The notes beneath the pieces were generated by a model. The model did no database searches. It saw only the letters and a list, made by a program, of their open reading frames with translations, and was not told the origin of the DNA. Made by a program: the position numbers and the translations under genes. Shown here piece after piece: positions 43,947-54,510 of a stretch of 64,000 bases of DNA; the stretch's first letter is position 1, and each line of letters opens with the position of its first letter. This DNA comes from an uncultured Lachnospiraceae bacterium (GTDB lineage: Bacteria; Bacillota; Clostridia; Lachnospirales; Lachnospiraceae): contig URRQ01000006.1 in assembly GCA_900550235.1 (NCBI GenBank), forward strand, positions 1-64,000, read 5' to 3'.

Positions 43947-44289
43947 TGGACCTGAGGGGAATCGAACCCCTGTCCGAAAGCCCGTCCATCCAGGCATCTC
44001 CCATCACAGTCATTATTTTAACATTCCCTCTGCCGGCCGCCTAATGACGGGCTTCCGGCTTTAGTAGCTTCATAAATTCTTCCATTTCCTCAAAGCTTTG
44101 GAAACGAAGTGCCCCGCAAGGTCGAAGCCGAACTCTTAAGCAGCGGGTGACTTAAGGTCGACTGCTGCCACTAGGCAGCGTACGCTAAATTTTCGTCTGC
44201 GTTTATATTTAATTACGGATTGTTACGCGGTCCCGTCCCGCGGATGGCTTCCCAAACTTCAAAACCCCCGTCGAAACCAGTACAAGCCC
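43947..44289 (-). ncRNA. ssrA: tmRNA
   Basis: Reading leftward, the RNA starts GGGCTTGTACTGGTTTCGACGG, a tmRNA hallmark, and ends in a T-arm GGTTCGATTCCCC then CAGGTCCA. The acceptor arms (GGGCTTG with CAGGTCC) pair with G-U wobbles. The tag reading frame includes NADENLAYAA followed by TAG; the exact resume codon is uncertain. CCA is not encoded. Length is about 343 nt. smpB, its protein partner, is nearby. Confidence 0.95.
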
Positions 44290-44393
44290 TGAATACTCAG
44301 TATTGTCTTGGTTCGCAAACGTACTTTTATTATAGTGGCGTTCACTTGTTCTGTCAAGGGCGCCTCTTTGTAATTTCTCACAGATGCTTTTTC

Positions 44394-44627
44394 TTATTCC
44401 AATCCCAAAATCTCCGCCAGCACTTCAATGATAATCTCATTCGTACACGATTTCACATACCCCATCATATGCAGAGAAATCTCGTCTTGTTTTTGCGCTT
44501 CTGTCAAATTTTCATTATGCTTTGTTTCATCGATCATCCGGATCAATTGTGGTGTAAGCTCTTCATACATCTCAATCGTTGTTTCTGATACTAACTTTGT
44601 AAGTTCTTCTTTTGTTCTTGGTACCAT
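44394..44627 (-). CDS. Hypothetical helical protein between tmRNA and smpB
   Basis: A 77-residue acidic, helix-rich protein (EELTKLVSETTIEMYEELTPQ). A strong AGGAGGAGC site 6 nt upstream of the ATG supports that it is real. It lies 10 bp after smpB and is probably co-transcribed with it. No family is recognised and no metal-binding or catalytic motif is visible. Confidence 0.65.
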   Translation of the reverse strand: MVPRTKEELTKLVSETTIEMYEELTPQLIRMIDETKHNENLTEAQKQDEISLHMMGYVKSCTNEIIIEVLAEILGLE

Positions 44628-44636
44628 ATGCTCCTC

Positions 44637-45104
44637 CTAACCAAAATTACGGACTTTGAATTCTCTCTCCGCTTCTCTTTTCTGATCTTTCTTCGTAATA
44701 TCCTGACGTTTATCATATAACTTCTTACCTTTTGCAAGGCCGATTTCTACTTTTACCAAACTTCCCTTTAAATATACTTTAAGAGGAACGATCGACATTC
44801 CTTTTTCTTGTGTTTTTCCAAGAAGCTTGTTGATCTCTGTTTTATGCAAAAGAAGTTTTTTTACACGCAGCGGATCTTTATTAAAAATATTTCCTTTTTC
44901 ATATGGACTGATATGCATTCCATAGATAAATACTTCCCCATTTTCAATTCGGATAAAAGATTCCTTGATGCTGCATTTCCCCATACGAAGTGATTTCACC
45001 TCGGTCCCATGAAGCGCGATTCCCGCTTCATAGGTATCGAGGATAAAAAAATCATGGTATGCTTTTTTGTTATTTGCAATTAATTTCATCTCTGATTTTC
45101 CCAT
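44637..45104 (-). CDS. smpB: SmpB, tmRNA-binding protein
   Basis: The 155-residue protein binds tmRNA and brings it to stalled ribosomes. Signature segments are [30 protein letters not shown] and the basic, disordered tail that ends in KVRNFG. The start at 45104 has CAGGAG upstream; the frame to 45170 would overlap rnr. Adjacent rnr and ssrA complete the trans-translation set. Confidence 0.96.
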   Translation of the reverse strand: MGKSEMKLIANNKKAYHDFFILDTYEAGIALHGTEVKSLRMGKCSIKESFIRIENGEVFIYGMHISPYEKGNIFNKDPLRVKKLLLHKTEINKLLGKTQEKGMSIVPLKVYLKGSLVKVEIGLAKGKKLYDKRQDITKKDQKREAEREFKVRNFG

Positions 45105-45117
45105 AATTAACTCCTGT

Positions 45118-47235
45118 TTATACAAATTCAAAATCAATGGTTCGCTGTAAATGATCCACTCCGATGACACGGATCGCTACTTCTTGACCTAACTTATATG
45201 CCTTGCCGGTATGCTCTCCGATCATCTCGTAGCGGTCTTCATAATAATCATAGTGATCATCATGCATATTCGTTACATGCACAAGTCCTTCTATCGTATT
45301 CGGAAGTTCCACATACACACCCCATTTTGTAATTCCCGACACAACACCTTCGAACTCTTCTCCGATTCGTTCTTCCATATATTCCACTTTCTTAAGCTTT
45401 ACTGTTTCACGTTCAGCCTCTTCTGCTCTTCGTTCCCGTTCACTAGACTGTTTCGCAACTCCCTCTAATATCGATGCATAATGGACTCTTCTCTGCTCGT
45501 TCATGCGACCTCTTAAATTTTCCTTGATGATTCGATGAATCTGTAAATCCGGATATCGTCGGATCGGCGAAGTAAAGTGGCAATAATATGGCGCCGCAAG
45601 TCCAAAATGTCCCGTATTTTCCGGTGTGTATTTTGCCTGTTTCATAGAACGGAGCGCCAAACGGCTGATCATAGTCTCCTCCGGTGTTCCCTCTACTTTG
45701 GCTAACAATTTTTGAATCTCTTTTGGCCGTACTTCATTATTGGAAATATGAAGAGAATGTCCAAAATTATTGATAAATGTAGCTAGCTTTTTCATCTTTT
45801 CTTCATCCGGAGATTCATGCGTACGATATACAAATGGAATCTCTTGCCAAAAATATTCTTCCGCTACTGTCTCATTGGCCGCCAACATAAAGTCTTCTAT
45901 AATCTTTGTAGCAACATTTCGGTCATAAGGTTTTATATCAACCGGGTGTCCATCCTGATCCAAAACCATCTTTGTCTCCGGAAAATCAAAATCGATCGAA
46001 CCTCTTTTTTTACGTTTTGCCCTTAAAATTCCCGCAAGTTCTTCCATAAGTTCAAACATCGGAACGAGGTTTTGGTACTTTTTGCATTCCTCTTCCTCAT
46101 GATCTTCCAAAATCTTTTTTACACTCGTGTAGCTCATTCTCTCATCTACACAGATCACCGACTCCGCAATTTCATGATCAACAATCTCTCCTTTTGGATT
46201 TACCGTCATGATACAACTTACCGCAAGCCTGTCCACACCTGCATTAAGAGAGCAAATCCCGTTCGAAAGCGCATGCGGCAACATCGGAATCACTCGATCC
46301 ACAAGATATACACTCGTTCCTCTTTCATAGGCTTCCCTGTCAAGAGCGCTGCCTTCCTGCACATAATTACTTACATCCGCAATATGCACTCCGAGAATAT
46401 AATTATCTCCGTCTTTTCGAATGGAGATTGCATCATCCAAATCTTTTGCATCTTCACCGTCAATCGTCACAGTCTGCCAACTACGGATATCTTTTCTTCC
46501 TGCCATATCCGCCGGAATGATGGAATCTCCACATCGTTCTGCTTGATTTAACACCTTCACCGGAAATTCCACCGGAAGATCATATCCTTTTACAATGGAT
46601 AGAATATCTGTTCCGGGATCATTGATATGCCCAATGATCTCTACTACTTTCCCTTCCGGCTTTTTATTCTCTCCACCGTAGGAAGTCAATTCTACCACAA
46701 CCTTATGCCCTGTTATAGCTCCTTTGGAACGTTCCAACGGCACAAAGACATCTTTGATAAAGCGTGTGTTATCCGGCAACACAAATCCGAAGTTTTTATT
46801 ACGTTGAAAATATCCAACCAATCTTGTCGTTCCATGAGAAAGAATTTTTACAATCTTTCCTTCTCGTCGTTTCCCTTCGGATGCCGATTTTAGAAGAACC
46901 TCTACCTGATCTCCATGAAACGCTCCATTTTGATCCTCTTCTGCTATAAAAATATCTTCTGTTCCATCTTCCAATACCACAAAACCGAACCCTCTCGGAT
47001 GTGCTTGATATTCTCCACGTAAAGTCTTGGTTTCACCCTTTACATATTTTCCCTTTTGTGTAACCCGAATCTTTCCATCTGCTTCCAAAGATTCTAATAT
47101 TTGTTTCAATTCCCTTCTTGATTCCTTCGAAACTTGCAACATAATTGCCAGCTCCTTTAGTTTCATCGGTACATAAAACTCATCACAGATAAAATCATAA
47201 ATTATTTTTTTTCTTTTCTCAAATGTCTGATCCAC
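45118..47235 (-). CDS. rnr: Ribonuclease R
   Basis: The 705-residue exoribonuclease has cold-shock-like domains at the N-terminus, an RNB catalytic block containing [12 protein letters not shown] (about residues 255-266) with the metal-binding Asp residues, and an S1 domain near the end ([17 protein letters not shown]). It degrades structured RNA and helps trans-translation, consistent with its place next to smpB. Length is typical for Clostridia. Confidence 0.95.
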   Translation of the reverse strand: MDQTFEKRKKIIYDFICDEFYVPMKLKELAIMLQVSKESRRELKQILESLEADGKIRVTQKGKYVKGETKTLRGEYQAHPRGFGFVVLEDGTEDIFIAEEDQNGAFHGDQVEVLLKSASEGKRREGKIVKILSHGTTRLVGYFQRNKNFGFVLPDNTRFIKDVFVPLERSKGAITGHKVVVELTSYGGENKKPEGKVVEIIGHINDPGTDILSIVKGYDLPVEFPVKVLNQAERCGDSIIPADMAGRKDIRSWQTVTIDGEDAKDLDDAISIRKDGDNYILGVHIADVSNYVQEGSALDREAYERGTSVYLVDRVIPMLPHALSNGICSLNAGVDRLAVSCIMTVNPKGEIVDHEIAESVICVDERMSYTSVKKILEDHEEEECKKYQNLVPMFELMEELAGILRAKRKKRGSIDFDFPETKMVLDQDGHPVDIKPYDRNVATKIIEDFMLAANETVAEEYFWQEIPFVYRTHESPDEEKMKKLATFINNFGHSLHISNNEVRPKEIQKLLAKVEGTPEETMISRLALRSMKQAKYTPENTGHFGLAAPYYCHFTSPIRRYPDLQIHRIIKENLRGRMNEQRRVHYASILEGVAKQSSERERRAEEAERETVKLKKVEYMEERIGEEFEGVVSGITKWGVYVELPNTIEGLVHVTNMHDDHYDYYEDRYEMIGEHTGKAYKLGQEVAIRVIGVDHLQRTIDFEFV

Positions 47236-47317
47236 ACGGTCTCCTTTCTTATGGATTCATACGTTCAATCTAAACCCGCTTGAGGGCTTTACGGACTGAA
47301 ATAAAATCCATGAATTC

Positions 47318-47351
47318 AAAAACGAACACTCTACTAATAATAGAGTGTTCG
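47318..47351 (-). terminator. Terminator after secG
   Basis: Reading leftward, GAACACTCTA and TAGAGTGTTC form a perfect 10-bp stem, followed by GTTTTTG. It separates secG from rnr. Confidence 0.8.
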
Positions 47352-47375
47352 TCCTTATCTTTCGTTACATACTTC

Positions 47376-47618
47376 TTATGCAAATACTTTTAAATTCAAT
47401 ACTGCTGCTAACACAATAAAAAGAATAGCAAGGAACTTTGTAGATTTTACAAGCGCTCCTTCCATAGAACGTCCTTTATTCTGTCCCCAATATGTGTCGG
47501 CTGCTCCGCTGATTGTTCCAAGTCCTGCTGACTTACCTTCCTGAAGTAATACGATTGCTGTTAAAGCGATACAGTCTATTGCAAATATGATCATTAAAAT
47601 TACTTTTAAAACGTCCAT
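47376..47618 (-). CDS. secG: SecG translocase subunit
   Basis: An 80-residue protein with two hydrophobic segments (residues about 3-22 and 58-78) and the conserved loop ALTAIVLLQEGKSAGLG. It joins SecYE to form the export channel. TAGGAGGTATC precedes GTG-ATG; I take the ATG at 47618. The GTG at 47621 is an alternative start. Confidence 0.93.
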   Translation of the reverse strand: MDVLKVILMIIFAIDCIALTAIVLLQEGKSAGLGTISGAADTYWGQNKGRSMEGALVKSTKFLAILFIVLAAVLNLKVFA

Positions 47619-47691
47619 CACGATACCTCCTACAAATGAATCTTATTCATTTTACCATATTCCATCATGAAAGGCAAGACTTACTTCCTCT

Positions 47692-48963
47692 TTATTCCAA
47701 AAGATTTTCCTCTATTCTTAATAATTGATTGTATTTTGCTACGCGTTCTGACCTGCACGGCGCTCCGGCTTTGATTTGTTCTGCCTGAAGTGCAACTGCA
47801 AGATCTGCAATCACGGTATCTTCTGTTTCTCCAGATCGATGCGAAATAATTACCCCATATCCGGCTCTCTTCGCAAGCTCTACTGTATCCAAAGCTTCCG
47901 TCAATGTTCCGATTTGATTCACCTTTATCAATATGGAATTGGCAACATGTTTTTGAATTCCGGTTTCTAACCGTTTTGGATTTGTCACAAAAAGATCATC
48001 TCCCACTAGCTGTATATCTTGTCCAAGTCTTGCTGTTATCAATTCCCAGCCTTCCCAATCTTCTTCATCCAAGGGATCCTCAATCGAGACAATTGGAAAT
48101 TCATCGATCAATTCCTGATAATAATCGATCAGTTCTTCCGAAGAACGTATGACTCCGTGTCCCACCATTTTTCCTTCACCCGGAAATACATAAGTTTTAT
48201 ATTCTTTTTTATATAAAGAAGACGCTGCAGCATCTAGGGCAAGCGCAACATCTTCCCCCGGCTTGTAGCCCGCCTTTCCGATTGCTTTTACCAAAATTCT
48301 CAAAGCTTCTTTTGTGTCTGTGAGATTCGGCGCAAACCCACCCTCATCTCCAACCGACGTCTGAAAACCTTTTTTCTTTAAAATGTGTTTTAATTCCTGA
48401 TAGATTTCCGCACACATTCGAAGCCCTTCTTTGAAACAAGATGCTTTGATCGGCAAAATCATAAATTCCTGAATATCTATCGTATTATCCGCATGAGACC
48501 CTCCATTTAAAATGTTCATCATCGGCATCGGCATCTTTTTCACATGCACGCCTCCCACATAACGATACAGCGGAATCTGAAGTGCATTTGCTGCAGCTTT
48601 TGCAACGGCAAGAGACACTCCCAACATCGCATTGGCTCCAAGATTCGATTTATCCTCTGTTCTGTCCAGTTTTTTTAACATTCGATCAATCTCACATTGT
48701 TCCAATACATTCATTCCGATGATCTCTCGTGCAATTCTATCATTTACATGATTCACAGCCTCCGAAACGCCAAGACCATGATAACGTTCCCCGCCATCTC
48801 GAAGTTCGACTGCCTCAAATCTTCCTTTTGATGCCCCGGACGGAACTTGCGCTCTCCCAACAGCATTTTCTCCTGCAAGTACTTCCACTTCTATCGTAGG
48901 ATTCCCTCGGGAATCTAAAATTTCTCGTGCGTATATGTCTGTAATCGGTATATTTTTTAACAT
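47692..48963 (-). CDS. eno: Enolase
   Basis: The 423-residue glycolytic enzyme converts 2-phosphoglycerate to phosphoenolpyruvate. Motifs include [16 protein letters not shown] (about residues 42-57), [32 protein letters not shown] and [19 protein letters not shown]. The usual length is about 430. AGGAGGAAAA precedes the ATG. Confidence 0.98.
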   Translation of the reverse strand: MLKNIPITDIYAREILDSRGNPTIEVEVLAGENAVGRAQVPSGASKGRFEAVELRDGGERYHGLGVSEAVNHVNDRIAREIIGMNVLEQCEIDRMLKKLDRTEDKSNLGANAMLGVSLAVAKAAANALQIPLYRYVGGVHVKKMPMPMMNILNGGSHADNTIDIQEFMILPIKASCFKEGLRMCAEIYQELKHILKKKGFQTSVGDEGGFAPNLTDTKEALRILVKAIGKAGYKPGEDVALALDAAASSLYKKEYKTYVFPGEGKMVGHGVIRSSEELIDYYQELIDEFPIVSIEDPLDEEDWEGWELITARLGQDIQLVGDDLFVTNPKRLETGIQKHVANSILIKVNQIGTLTEALDTVELAKRAGYGVIISHRSGETEDTVIADLAVALQAEQIKAGAPCRSERVAKYNQLLRIEENLLE

Positions 48964-49039
48964 ATTTTCCTCCTTTTTTGTTACAGTTTTAACTATAACT
49001 TCTCATTCTATTATTCCCTCCAATATCGCTTCTAATGCG

Positions 49040-49068
49040 TTGACATTTCACATTAAGAGCGTTACAAT
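49040..49068 (+). promoter_or_regulatory. Promoter of the YitT-family gene
   Basis: TTGACA (49040-49045), 17 bp, TACAAT (49063-49068) is a near-consensus promoter in the divergent gap between eno and the gene at 49109. Confidence 0.7.
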
Positions 49069-49108
49069 TTTAGAGGGAAAACTATAAATTAATAAGAGGA
49101 GTATACCA

Positions 49109-49951
49109 ATGAAAACAAAATTAAAATCATTCTCTTTATTAACCGGAAGTATTCTTCTGATGGCAATCGGTACTTATTTTTTCAAATTTGCCAACAATTT
49201 TACTTTTGGCGGAATCACCGGTCTTGCGGTAGTCATTGCAAAAACAGGGATTATGTCAGCTTCTGATTTTACATTTATTACCAATATGCTGTTGCTTTTA
49301 TTGGGATTCATTGTATTTGGTAAAGGGTTTGGATTTATGACTGCATATTGCAGCACATTATTATCTGTTACATTATCACTTTTAGAACGTGTTTTTCCAA
49401 TGACGCAGCCATTGACAGATCAACCAATGTTAGAGCTTATTTTTGCAATTGCGCTTCCTGCCATTGCATCGGCGATTCTTTTTAACATGGGATCTTCCAG
49501 CGGAGGTACCGACATTATTGCGATGATCGTAAAGAAATACACAAGTTTTAATATTGGAAACGCTTTACTTGCAAGCGATATTATTGTAACCATTTTTGGA
49601 TTTTTCATTTTTGATATTAAAACCGGTCTATATTCTGTACTTGGTCTTGCTGTTCGTTCTTTGATGATCGATAACGTAATTGAAAGTTTGAATTTAAGTA
49701 AATATTTCAATGTTGTTTGCAAAAATCCGGAACCAATCTGCGATTTCATTGTAAAAGAATTGAACCGAAGTGCGACAACGCTTCAAGGCACAGGCGCTTT
49801 TTCCGGTCAAGATCGTTATCTTATTCTTACTGCTTTAAATCGTATGCAGGCAGTAAAACTTCGAAACTTTATCAAAACACAGGAGCCGGATGCGTTTATC
49901 TTAATTTCAAACACTAGTGAAATTATCGGAAAAGGGTTCCATTACGTATAA
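49109..49951 (+). CDS. YitT family (DUF161/DUF2179) membrane protein
   Basis: A 280-residue protein with about five to six N-terminal transmembrane segments (residues about 8-175) and a C-terminal DUF2179-like soluble domain (from about 195). The SSGGTDIIAMIVKKY motif in the membrane part is family-typical. AGAGGAGTATACC precedes the ATG. Function is unknown; a transport or envelope role is inferred from topology only. Confidence 0.85.
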   Translation: MKTKLKSFSLLTGSILLMAIGTYFFKFANNFTFGGITGLAVVIAKTGIMSASDFTFITNMLLLLLGFIVFGKGFGFMTAYCSTLLSVTLSLLERVFPMTQPLTDQPMLELIFAIALPAIASAILFNMGSSSGGTDIIAMIVKKYTSFNIGNALLASDIIVTIFGFFIFDIKTGLYSVLGLAVRSLMIDNVIESLNLSKYFNVVCKNPEPICDFIVKELNRSATTLQGTGAFSGQDRYLILTALNRMQAVKLRNFIKTQEPDAFILISNTSEIIGKGFHYV

Positions 49952-49960
49952 CACACGTAC

Positions 49961-50004
49961 AAAAAAGTGATTCAGATGTATTCTTTCATCCGAATCACTT
50001 TTTC
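49961..50004. terminator. Bidirectional terminator
   Basis: AAAGTGATTCAGATG and CATCCGAATCACTTT form a long stem (one mismatch) with A-rich and T-rich flanks, between the convergent YitT and M24 genes. Confidence 0.8.
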
Positions 50005-50005
50005 T

Positions 50006-51253
50006 TTAATTCTCTTTTTTCATAATTGCTTCTATCTCTTCAATTGTTCTTGGAATCGCAGCTGACAGATTCTCACAACCATTCTCAGTAATCAGGCAGT
50101 TATCCTCCAAACGGAATCCAATTCCCCATTCTTCATGATATATTCCAACGTCGACACAGAACACCATTCCCGGTGCCGTCTTAATATTTCTGGATACTAT
50201 ATCATGCACATCGAATCCAATGTGGTGTGCTCCTCCATGCCACATATACGTTCCAATCTCATCATAAGAATCACATACTCCTGCTGCATGTAGTTGTTCA
50301 TAGCAGTACTCTCGAATCATCTTATCGACATCCTGTATTGGTATTCCCGGTTTTAATATTTGAAACATATGCTCTGACGTATTGTATGCACATTGGTAGA
50401 GGAGCTTTTGTTTTTCTGTGAATTTTCCATTGCACGGCCAACCTCTTGACACGTCATTAATCTCATGTTCCCATCTTGCACCGACGTCATTCAAAATCAT
50501 ATCTCCGTCTTTCGCCTGTCCCCGGTAATCATAATAATGAATACAGAAATTATTTTCTCCAGAAGAAATAATAGACGGAAATCCCGACATCAGCACTCCA
50601 TGCTGTGCAAGCACATAGTCAAACTCTGCCTTATACTGATATTCGTACATTCCCGGTCTTGAAGCTTTCATCATTGCAATGATCGCTTCTCCGGTGATCT
50701 CTTCTGCTTTTCTAAGCGCTTCAATCTCGCATGGCTTTTTGATCGTCCTCTGTCTACGAAGCTGCTCTTGCAGATTTTTAATTTGAATAAACGGAAATTC
50801 TTTCTGCAAATATCTTGCCAACCGATAGCTTTCTGTATCTGCTTCTTGATCTTCCAGTTTATCAAAATCAAGATAGATTCTCTCGATTCCCTTTGTTCTT
50901 AGATACAACCACAAAGAATTCATAAAAGTATCCAAATATTTTGTACGCGAAATACCGGAAAGTTCTTCGATCTCATCTGGCTTGAGCCTTCTTCCTGTCC
51001 AACGCTCTGCCATAGCATCCGGCGGAAGGATATAAAGGAATTCGTCGACTCCCTCTTCTAAAACCGCTGTCATTAGCACCGTATTTTCCTGCTCTATATT
51101 CGTAAGATACAAAAAATTTCGATTCGCATAGAATTCATAGTTTTCATCATTGGAACGCTTTGGAGCACGTCCTGCGAATACGATCACAAGTGAATTCTTC
51201 TCAACACTACCATAAAGTGTCGCTCTGTTTTCTCTATAAAATTCTTTCTTCAT
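50006..51253 (-). CDS. M24B aminopeptidase (Xaa-Pro type)
   Basis: The 415-residue metallopeptidase has an N-terminal creatinase-like domain and a C-terminal pita-bread domain. Metal-binding motifs include NDVGARWEHEINDVSRGWP (Asp), GGAHHIGFDVHD (His), and VCDVGIYHEEWGIGFRLEDN (Glu). Xaa-Pro cleavage fits a proline-using organism, since it would release proline for the prd pathway; this link is inference. Confidence 0.9.
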   Translation of the reverse strand: MKKEFYRENRATLYGSVEKNSLVIVFAGRAPKRSNDENYEFYANRNFLYLTNIEQENTVLMTAVLEEGVDEFLYILPPDAMAERWTGRRLKPDEIEELSGISRTKYLDTFMNSLWLYLRTKGIERIYLDFDKLEDQEADTESYRLARYLQKEFPFIQIKNLQEQLRRQRTIKKPCEIEALRKAEEITGEAIIAMMKASRPGMYEYQYKAEFDYVLAQHGVLMSGFPSIISSGENNFCIHYYDYRGQAKDGDMILNDVGARWEHEINDVSRGWPCNGKFTEKQKLLYQCAYNTSEHMFQILKPGIPIQDVDKMIREYCYEQLHAAGVCDSYDEIGTYMWHGGAHHIGFDVHDIVSRNIKTAPGMVFCVDVGIYHEEWGIGFRLEDNCLITENGCENLSAAIPRTIEEIEAIMKKEN

Positions 51254-51271
51254 GTCTCATCCTTCTTTATC

Positions 51272-52618
51272 CTATTCTACAATCAGATTTTGAGCTTCCA
51301 TCACTTCAATCACCTGATTCACATACTTTACACAAAGCTCATCTGTAGAAGCTTCCACCATCACACGGATCAACGGTTCTGTACCGCTCTCACGCACGAG
51401 AATACGCCCGTCATCACCAAGGGCTTCCGCCACATTCTCTACTGCTTTTACCACTTCCTGATTCTCTCTTGCTGTCTTCTTATCCGCTACTCGCACATTT
51501 TTCAAAAGCTGTGGATAAATCTTTACTTCCTCTGTCAATGTTCCAAGCGATTTCTTTTCCTCTAACATTACTTCCATCATAAGAAGCGAGGTTAAAATAC
51601 CGTCTCCTGTTGTTGCATATTTGCTGAAAATAATATGTCCGGACTGTTCTCCTCCAAGGGAATAATTGTTTTGTACCATATTCTCATATACATATTTATC
51701 TCCAACTGCAGTTTTTTCGTATTTCATTCCAATTTTATCGCAAGCCTTGTATAGTCCAAGATTTGACATCACCGTAGTCACAATTGTGTCTTCGTTCAGT
51801 CTTCCGTGATCTTTCAAATATTTTCCACAGACGTACAAGATCAGATCCCCGTCAACAATTTTTCCATTCTCATCCACAGCAAGACAACGATCTGCATCTC
51901 CATCATAGGCAAAACCTACATCCAGATTTTTTTCTTTGACGAACTGCTGCAATGCTTCTATATGTGTCGATCCACAGTTTCTATTGATATTCGTTCCATC
52001 CGGTTCGCTATTGATCACATAAGTTTTGGCGCCTAACGCATCAAATACACTTTTAGCAATAGAAGATGCACTTCCGTTGGAACAATCAAGACCTACTCGT
52101 TTCTCTTTAAAAGAACGTGTAGCCATAGAAATCAAATGTCCGATATATCGGTTTCTTCCTGCCGCAAAGTCCACCGTACGACCGATCATTTCTCTTGTTG
52201 CATATGGAATCTCGCCAAATTCTCCATCAATATATGCTTCAATCTTAGCTTCAACTTCTGCTTCCAGTTTGTGTCCTTTCCCGTTGATTATCTTAATTCC
52301 GTTATCATAAAAAACATTATGACTTGCAGAAATCATAATTCCACAATCAAAATCTTCTGTTCTCACTACGTAAGAAACACTTGGCGTTGTCGTTACGTGA
52401 AGAAGATATACATCCGCTCCGGAAGATGTCAACCCTGCTGAAAGCGCATCTTCAAACATATAACTGCTTCTTCTCGTATCTTTTCCGATTACGACTTGCG
52501 CCTTATGATCCTGCCCATAGTACCACCCTAGAAAACGTCCTACTTTAAATGCATGTTCTACAGTAAGTCCTACGTTGGCCTCCCCACGAAAACCATCTGT
52601 TCCAAAATATTTTCCCAT
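51272..52618 (-). CDS. glmM: GlmM, phosphoglucosamine mutase
   Basis: The 448-residue enzyme makes glucosamine-1-phosphate for peptidoglycan. The catalytic serine motif MISASHNVFYDNGIK (about residues 95-109), the metal loop DGDADR, and the substrate loop ESGTEPLIRVM are present. ACGAGGAG precedes the ATG. An IS110 element begins upstream and may separate it from a promoter at 54511-54539. Confidence 0.97.
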   Translation of the reverse strand: MGKYFGTDGFRGEANVGLTVEHAFKVGRFLGWYYGQDHKAQVVIGKDTRRSSYMFEDALSAGLTSSGADVYLLHVTTTPSVSYVVRTEDFDCGIMISASHNVFYDNGIKIINGKGHKLEAEVEAKIEAYIDGEFGEIPYATREMIGRTVDFAAGRNRYIGHLISMATRSFKEKRVGLDCSNGSASSIAKSVFDALGAKTYVINSEPDGTNINRNCGSTHIEALQQFVKEKNLDVGFAYDGDADRCLAVDENGKIVDGDLILYVCGKYLKDHGRLNEDTIVTTVMSNLGLYKACDKIGMKYEKTAVGDKYVYENMVQNNYSLGGEQSGHIIFSKYATTGDGILTSLLMMEVMLEEKKSLGTLTEEVKIYPQLLKNVRVADKKTARENQEVVKAVENVAEALGDDGRILVRESGTEPLIRVMVEASTDELCVKYVNQVIEVMEAQNLIVE

Positions 52619-52760
52619 ATTAATTCTCCTCGTATAATAAGCCTATACCCCAGATATACAGGGGTAGGTTTATTCATTTCAAATGGTATAGAGGAATCAT
52701 CTCTCTGGAGGTTCTCTCCCCGATCTTCATCCCCTATACAGTTTACATGTTACTTATATA

Positions 52761-52788
52761 TTGCCAAGATTTCCCGAACACTTATAAT
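52761..52788 (+). promoter_or_regulatory. Promoter for the IS110 upstream RNA
   Basis: TTGCCA (52761-52766), 16-bp spacer and TATAAT (52783-52788) form a promoter directed into the non-coding region before the transposase gene. Transcription would begin near 52796. Confidence 0.6.
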
Positions 52789-52795
52789 AGAGTCC

Positions 52796-53057
52796 ATAGG
52801 AATGTTCTAAAGGGTACCGCTAATTCTCCTTGCAAGTTGCTCTGCATGTGTTGCCACACATCACTGTCCTCATTGCTTAAAAAGCTTGCGCCCTTGGCTC
52901 CACACTTCAAATGCTTACACAAATGTTGCACCTGTCCTGTTAGCTTCCAGCAGGGTATTTTCAGGACTTTAATGCTGATTACGCGAGGTTGCATGGTGTG
53001 GTGGTTCGGGATCCAGCCCTTGGCGTTCCTTCCATCAACCCGAAAGGAGGTGATACC
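52796..53057 (+). ncRNA. Candidate bridge RNA region of the IS110 element
   Basis: This ~260-nt non-coding stretch between the promoter and the transposase start is where IS110-group elements encode the bridge RNA that guides recombination. It shows potential hairpins but I did not fold it. No other function is apparent; the rightward ORFs here lack ribosome sites. Confidence 0.5.
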
Positions 53058-54344
53058 ATGAAGAAACGTATGAAATTCGATCACCTTTCAACGCTTTGTG
53101 TCGGTCTTGACATCGGTTCCCGCAGTAACTTTATCACTGCCCTGAACTTTGATTCTGACCGCCTCATCAACATGCGCCCTGTTTCTAATGCTGCAAATGG
53201 CGTAGAAACTATGGAAGCTATGATCCTTGCTGTCCTTGAAGGCAGCCCTCAGTTCAGGTATCTTCTGGTCGCCATGGAATCTACCAGTTTCTATGGTGTC
53301 CATGTAGCGAACTATCTTTCTACCAGCGACCTGCTTAAGCCTTATGGTGTTAAAGTTTTCTGTCTCAATCCTAAAACAGTTGCTAATTATAAGAAGACTT
53401 TCACTGGACTGGAAAAGAATGATGGCATCGATTCCTTTATCGTTGCCGACTATGTCCGGGCAGGGCTCATTGAGATTGAGCCTTGGAGGGGTTCCCAGTA
53501 CCTTGCCCTGCAGCGTCTCACAAGGCAGCGCAGGCATATCAGCGAGGCCATCGCCCGGGAGAAAAACTATGTGCTGAACAACATCTTTCTCAAATTCAGC
53601 GAGTTTGCTCTGCTAAGCGGTGAAGACAGCCCTGTTTCCAACAAATTCAGCACTACTGCCGAGGCAGTCCTTACGGAGTTCAAAACTACTGAGGACATTG
53701 CAAATGCCCCTTTGGACGAGCTGATTGACTTTATCTCCACTTCCGGTCATGGTCGGTTCTCCGACCCCAATCAGGTTGCCAGCCTGCTTCAGAAAGCAGC
53801 ACGTAACTCTTACCGGTTGGATAAGGCACTGTATGAACCTATCACTACATCCATTGCCTGTTCCTTTAACTGTATCCGGGCTTTTGAGAAAGAACAGAAA
53901 GCCCTTGATAAAGCCATCGCTGCCACAGTTGCCGGCCTGAACCCTACGGAATATCAGATCCTGAAATCCATTCCGGGGATCGGCCCTGTATATGCCGCCG
54001 GGATTCTTGCTGAAATAGGCTCTGTACGCTGCTTCAATAGCAATAATGCCCTTGCGAAGTACAGCGGAATCATCTGGAGAGACAACCAATCCGGCGAATT
54101 TGATTCCGAAGACACTCCCATGATGAAAGCAGGGAATCGTTACCTGAGATACTATTTGATTCAAGCTGCCGGCAGTGTTATCAGATACTGCCCTGAATAT
54201 GAAGATTACTATAACAAAAAATTTGCTGAAGTTCCCAAACATCAGCACAAGCGTGCACTTGCGTTGACCGCCCGTAAATTAATACGTCTGATTTTTGGTC
54301 TGCTGGACAAGAATCAACTCTACTCTCCGGCAAAGGGTAGGTAA
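53058..54344 (+). CDS. IS110-family transposase (DEDD recombinase)
   Basis: A 428-residue transposase. The N-terminal RuvC-like domain includes VGLDIGSRSNFITAL (first Asp) and MESTSFYGVHVANYL (Glu); the C-terminal domain contains ILKSIPGIGPVYAAGILAEIG and KYSGIIWRDNQSGEF, the Transposase_20 part with a catalytic Ser region. AAAGGAGGTGAT precedes the ATG at 53058; the frame from 52989 extends into the RNA region and is not used. The gene looks intact, so the element may be active. Confidence 0.92.
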   Translation: MKKRMKFDHLSTLCVGLDIGSRSNFITALNFDSDRLINMRPVSNAANGVETMEAMILAVLEGSPQFRYLLVAMESTSFYGVHVANYLSTSDLLKPYGVKVFCLNPKTVANYKKTFTGLEKNDGIDSFIVADYVRAGLIEIEPWRGSQYLALQRLTRQRRHISEAIAREKNYVLNNIFLKFSEFALLSGEDSPVSNKFSTTAEAVLTEFKTTEDIANAPLDELIDFISTSGHGRFSDPNQVASLLQKAARNSYRLDKALYEPITTSIACSFNCIRAFEKEQKALDKAIAATVAGLNPTEYQILKSIPGIGPVYAAGILAEIGSVRCFNSNNALAKYSGIIWRDNQSGEFDSEDTPMMKAGNRYLRYYLIQAAGSVIRYCPEYEDYYNKKFAEVPKHQHKRALALTARKLIRLIFGLLDKNQLYSPAKGR

Positions 54345-54510
54345 TCGTATAGCGACTCTTTTTCTTGCGGTTTTCCCCGCAGGTCTATTTTGTGTACCCT
54401 TTTTTCTTTGTTTTTAACAAAATCTTTTTTTAATCACCTCTTGACATATTACCAAATTGCTTATTTGTATTATTGTCCACATTTTTTGCACAATTTTTAT
54501 CACTTTATTT

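Larger units (their letters stand above)
52650..54400 (+). mobile_element. IS110-family insertion sequence (ends approximate)
   Basis: The element contains a DEDD transposase gene and about 400 bp of non-coding sequence upstream, with a short downstream end. IS110 elements lack terminal inverted repeats and clear target duplications, so ends could not be fixed by reading. The upstream part has a promoter and an RNA-like region. The insertion sits between the purine genes and glmM. Confidence 0.75.

Noticed and set aside
53088..53537. Leftward ORF inside the transposase gene
   Set aside because: Shadow of the IS110 transposase; no family features.
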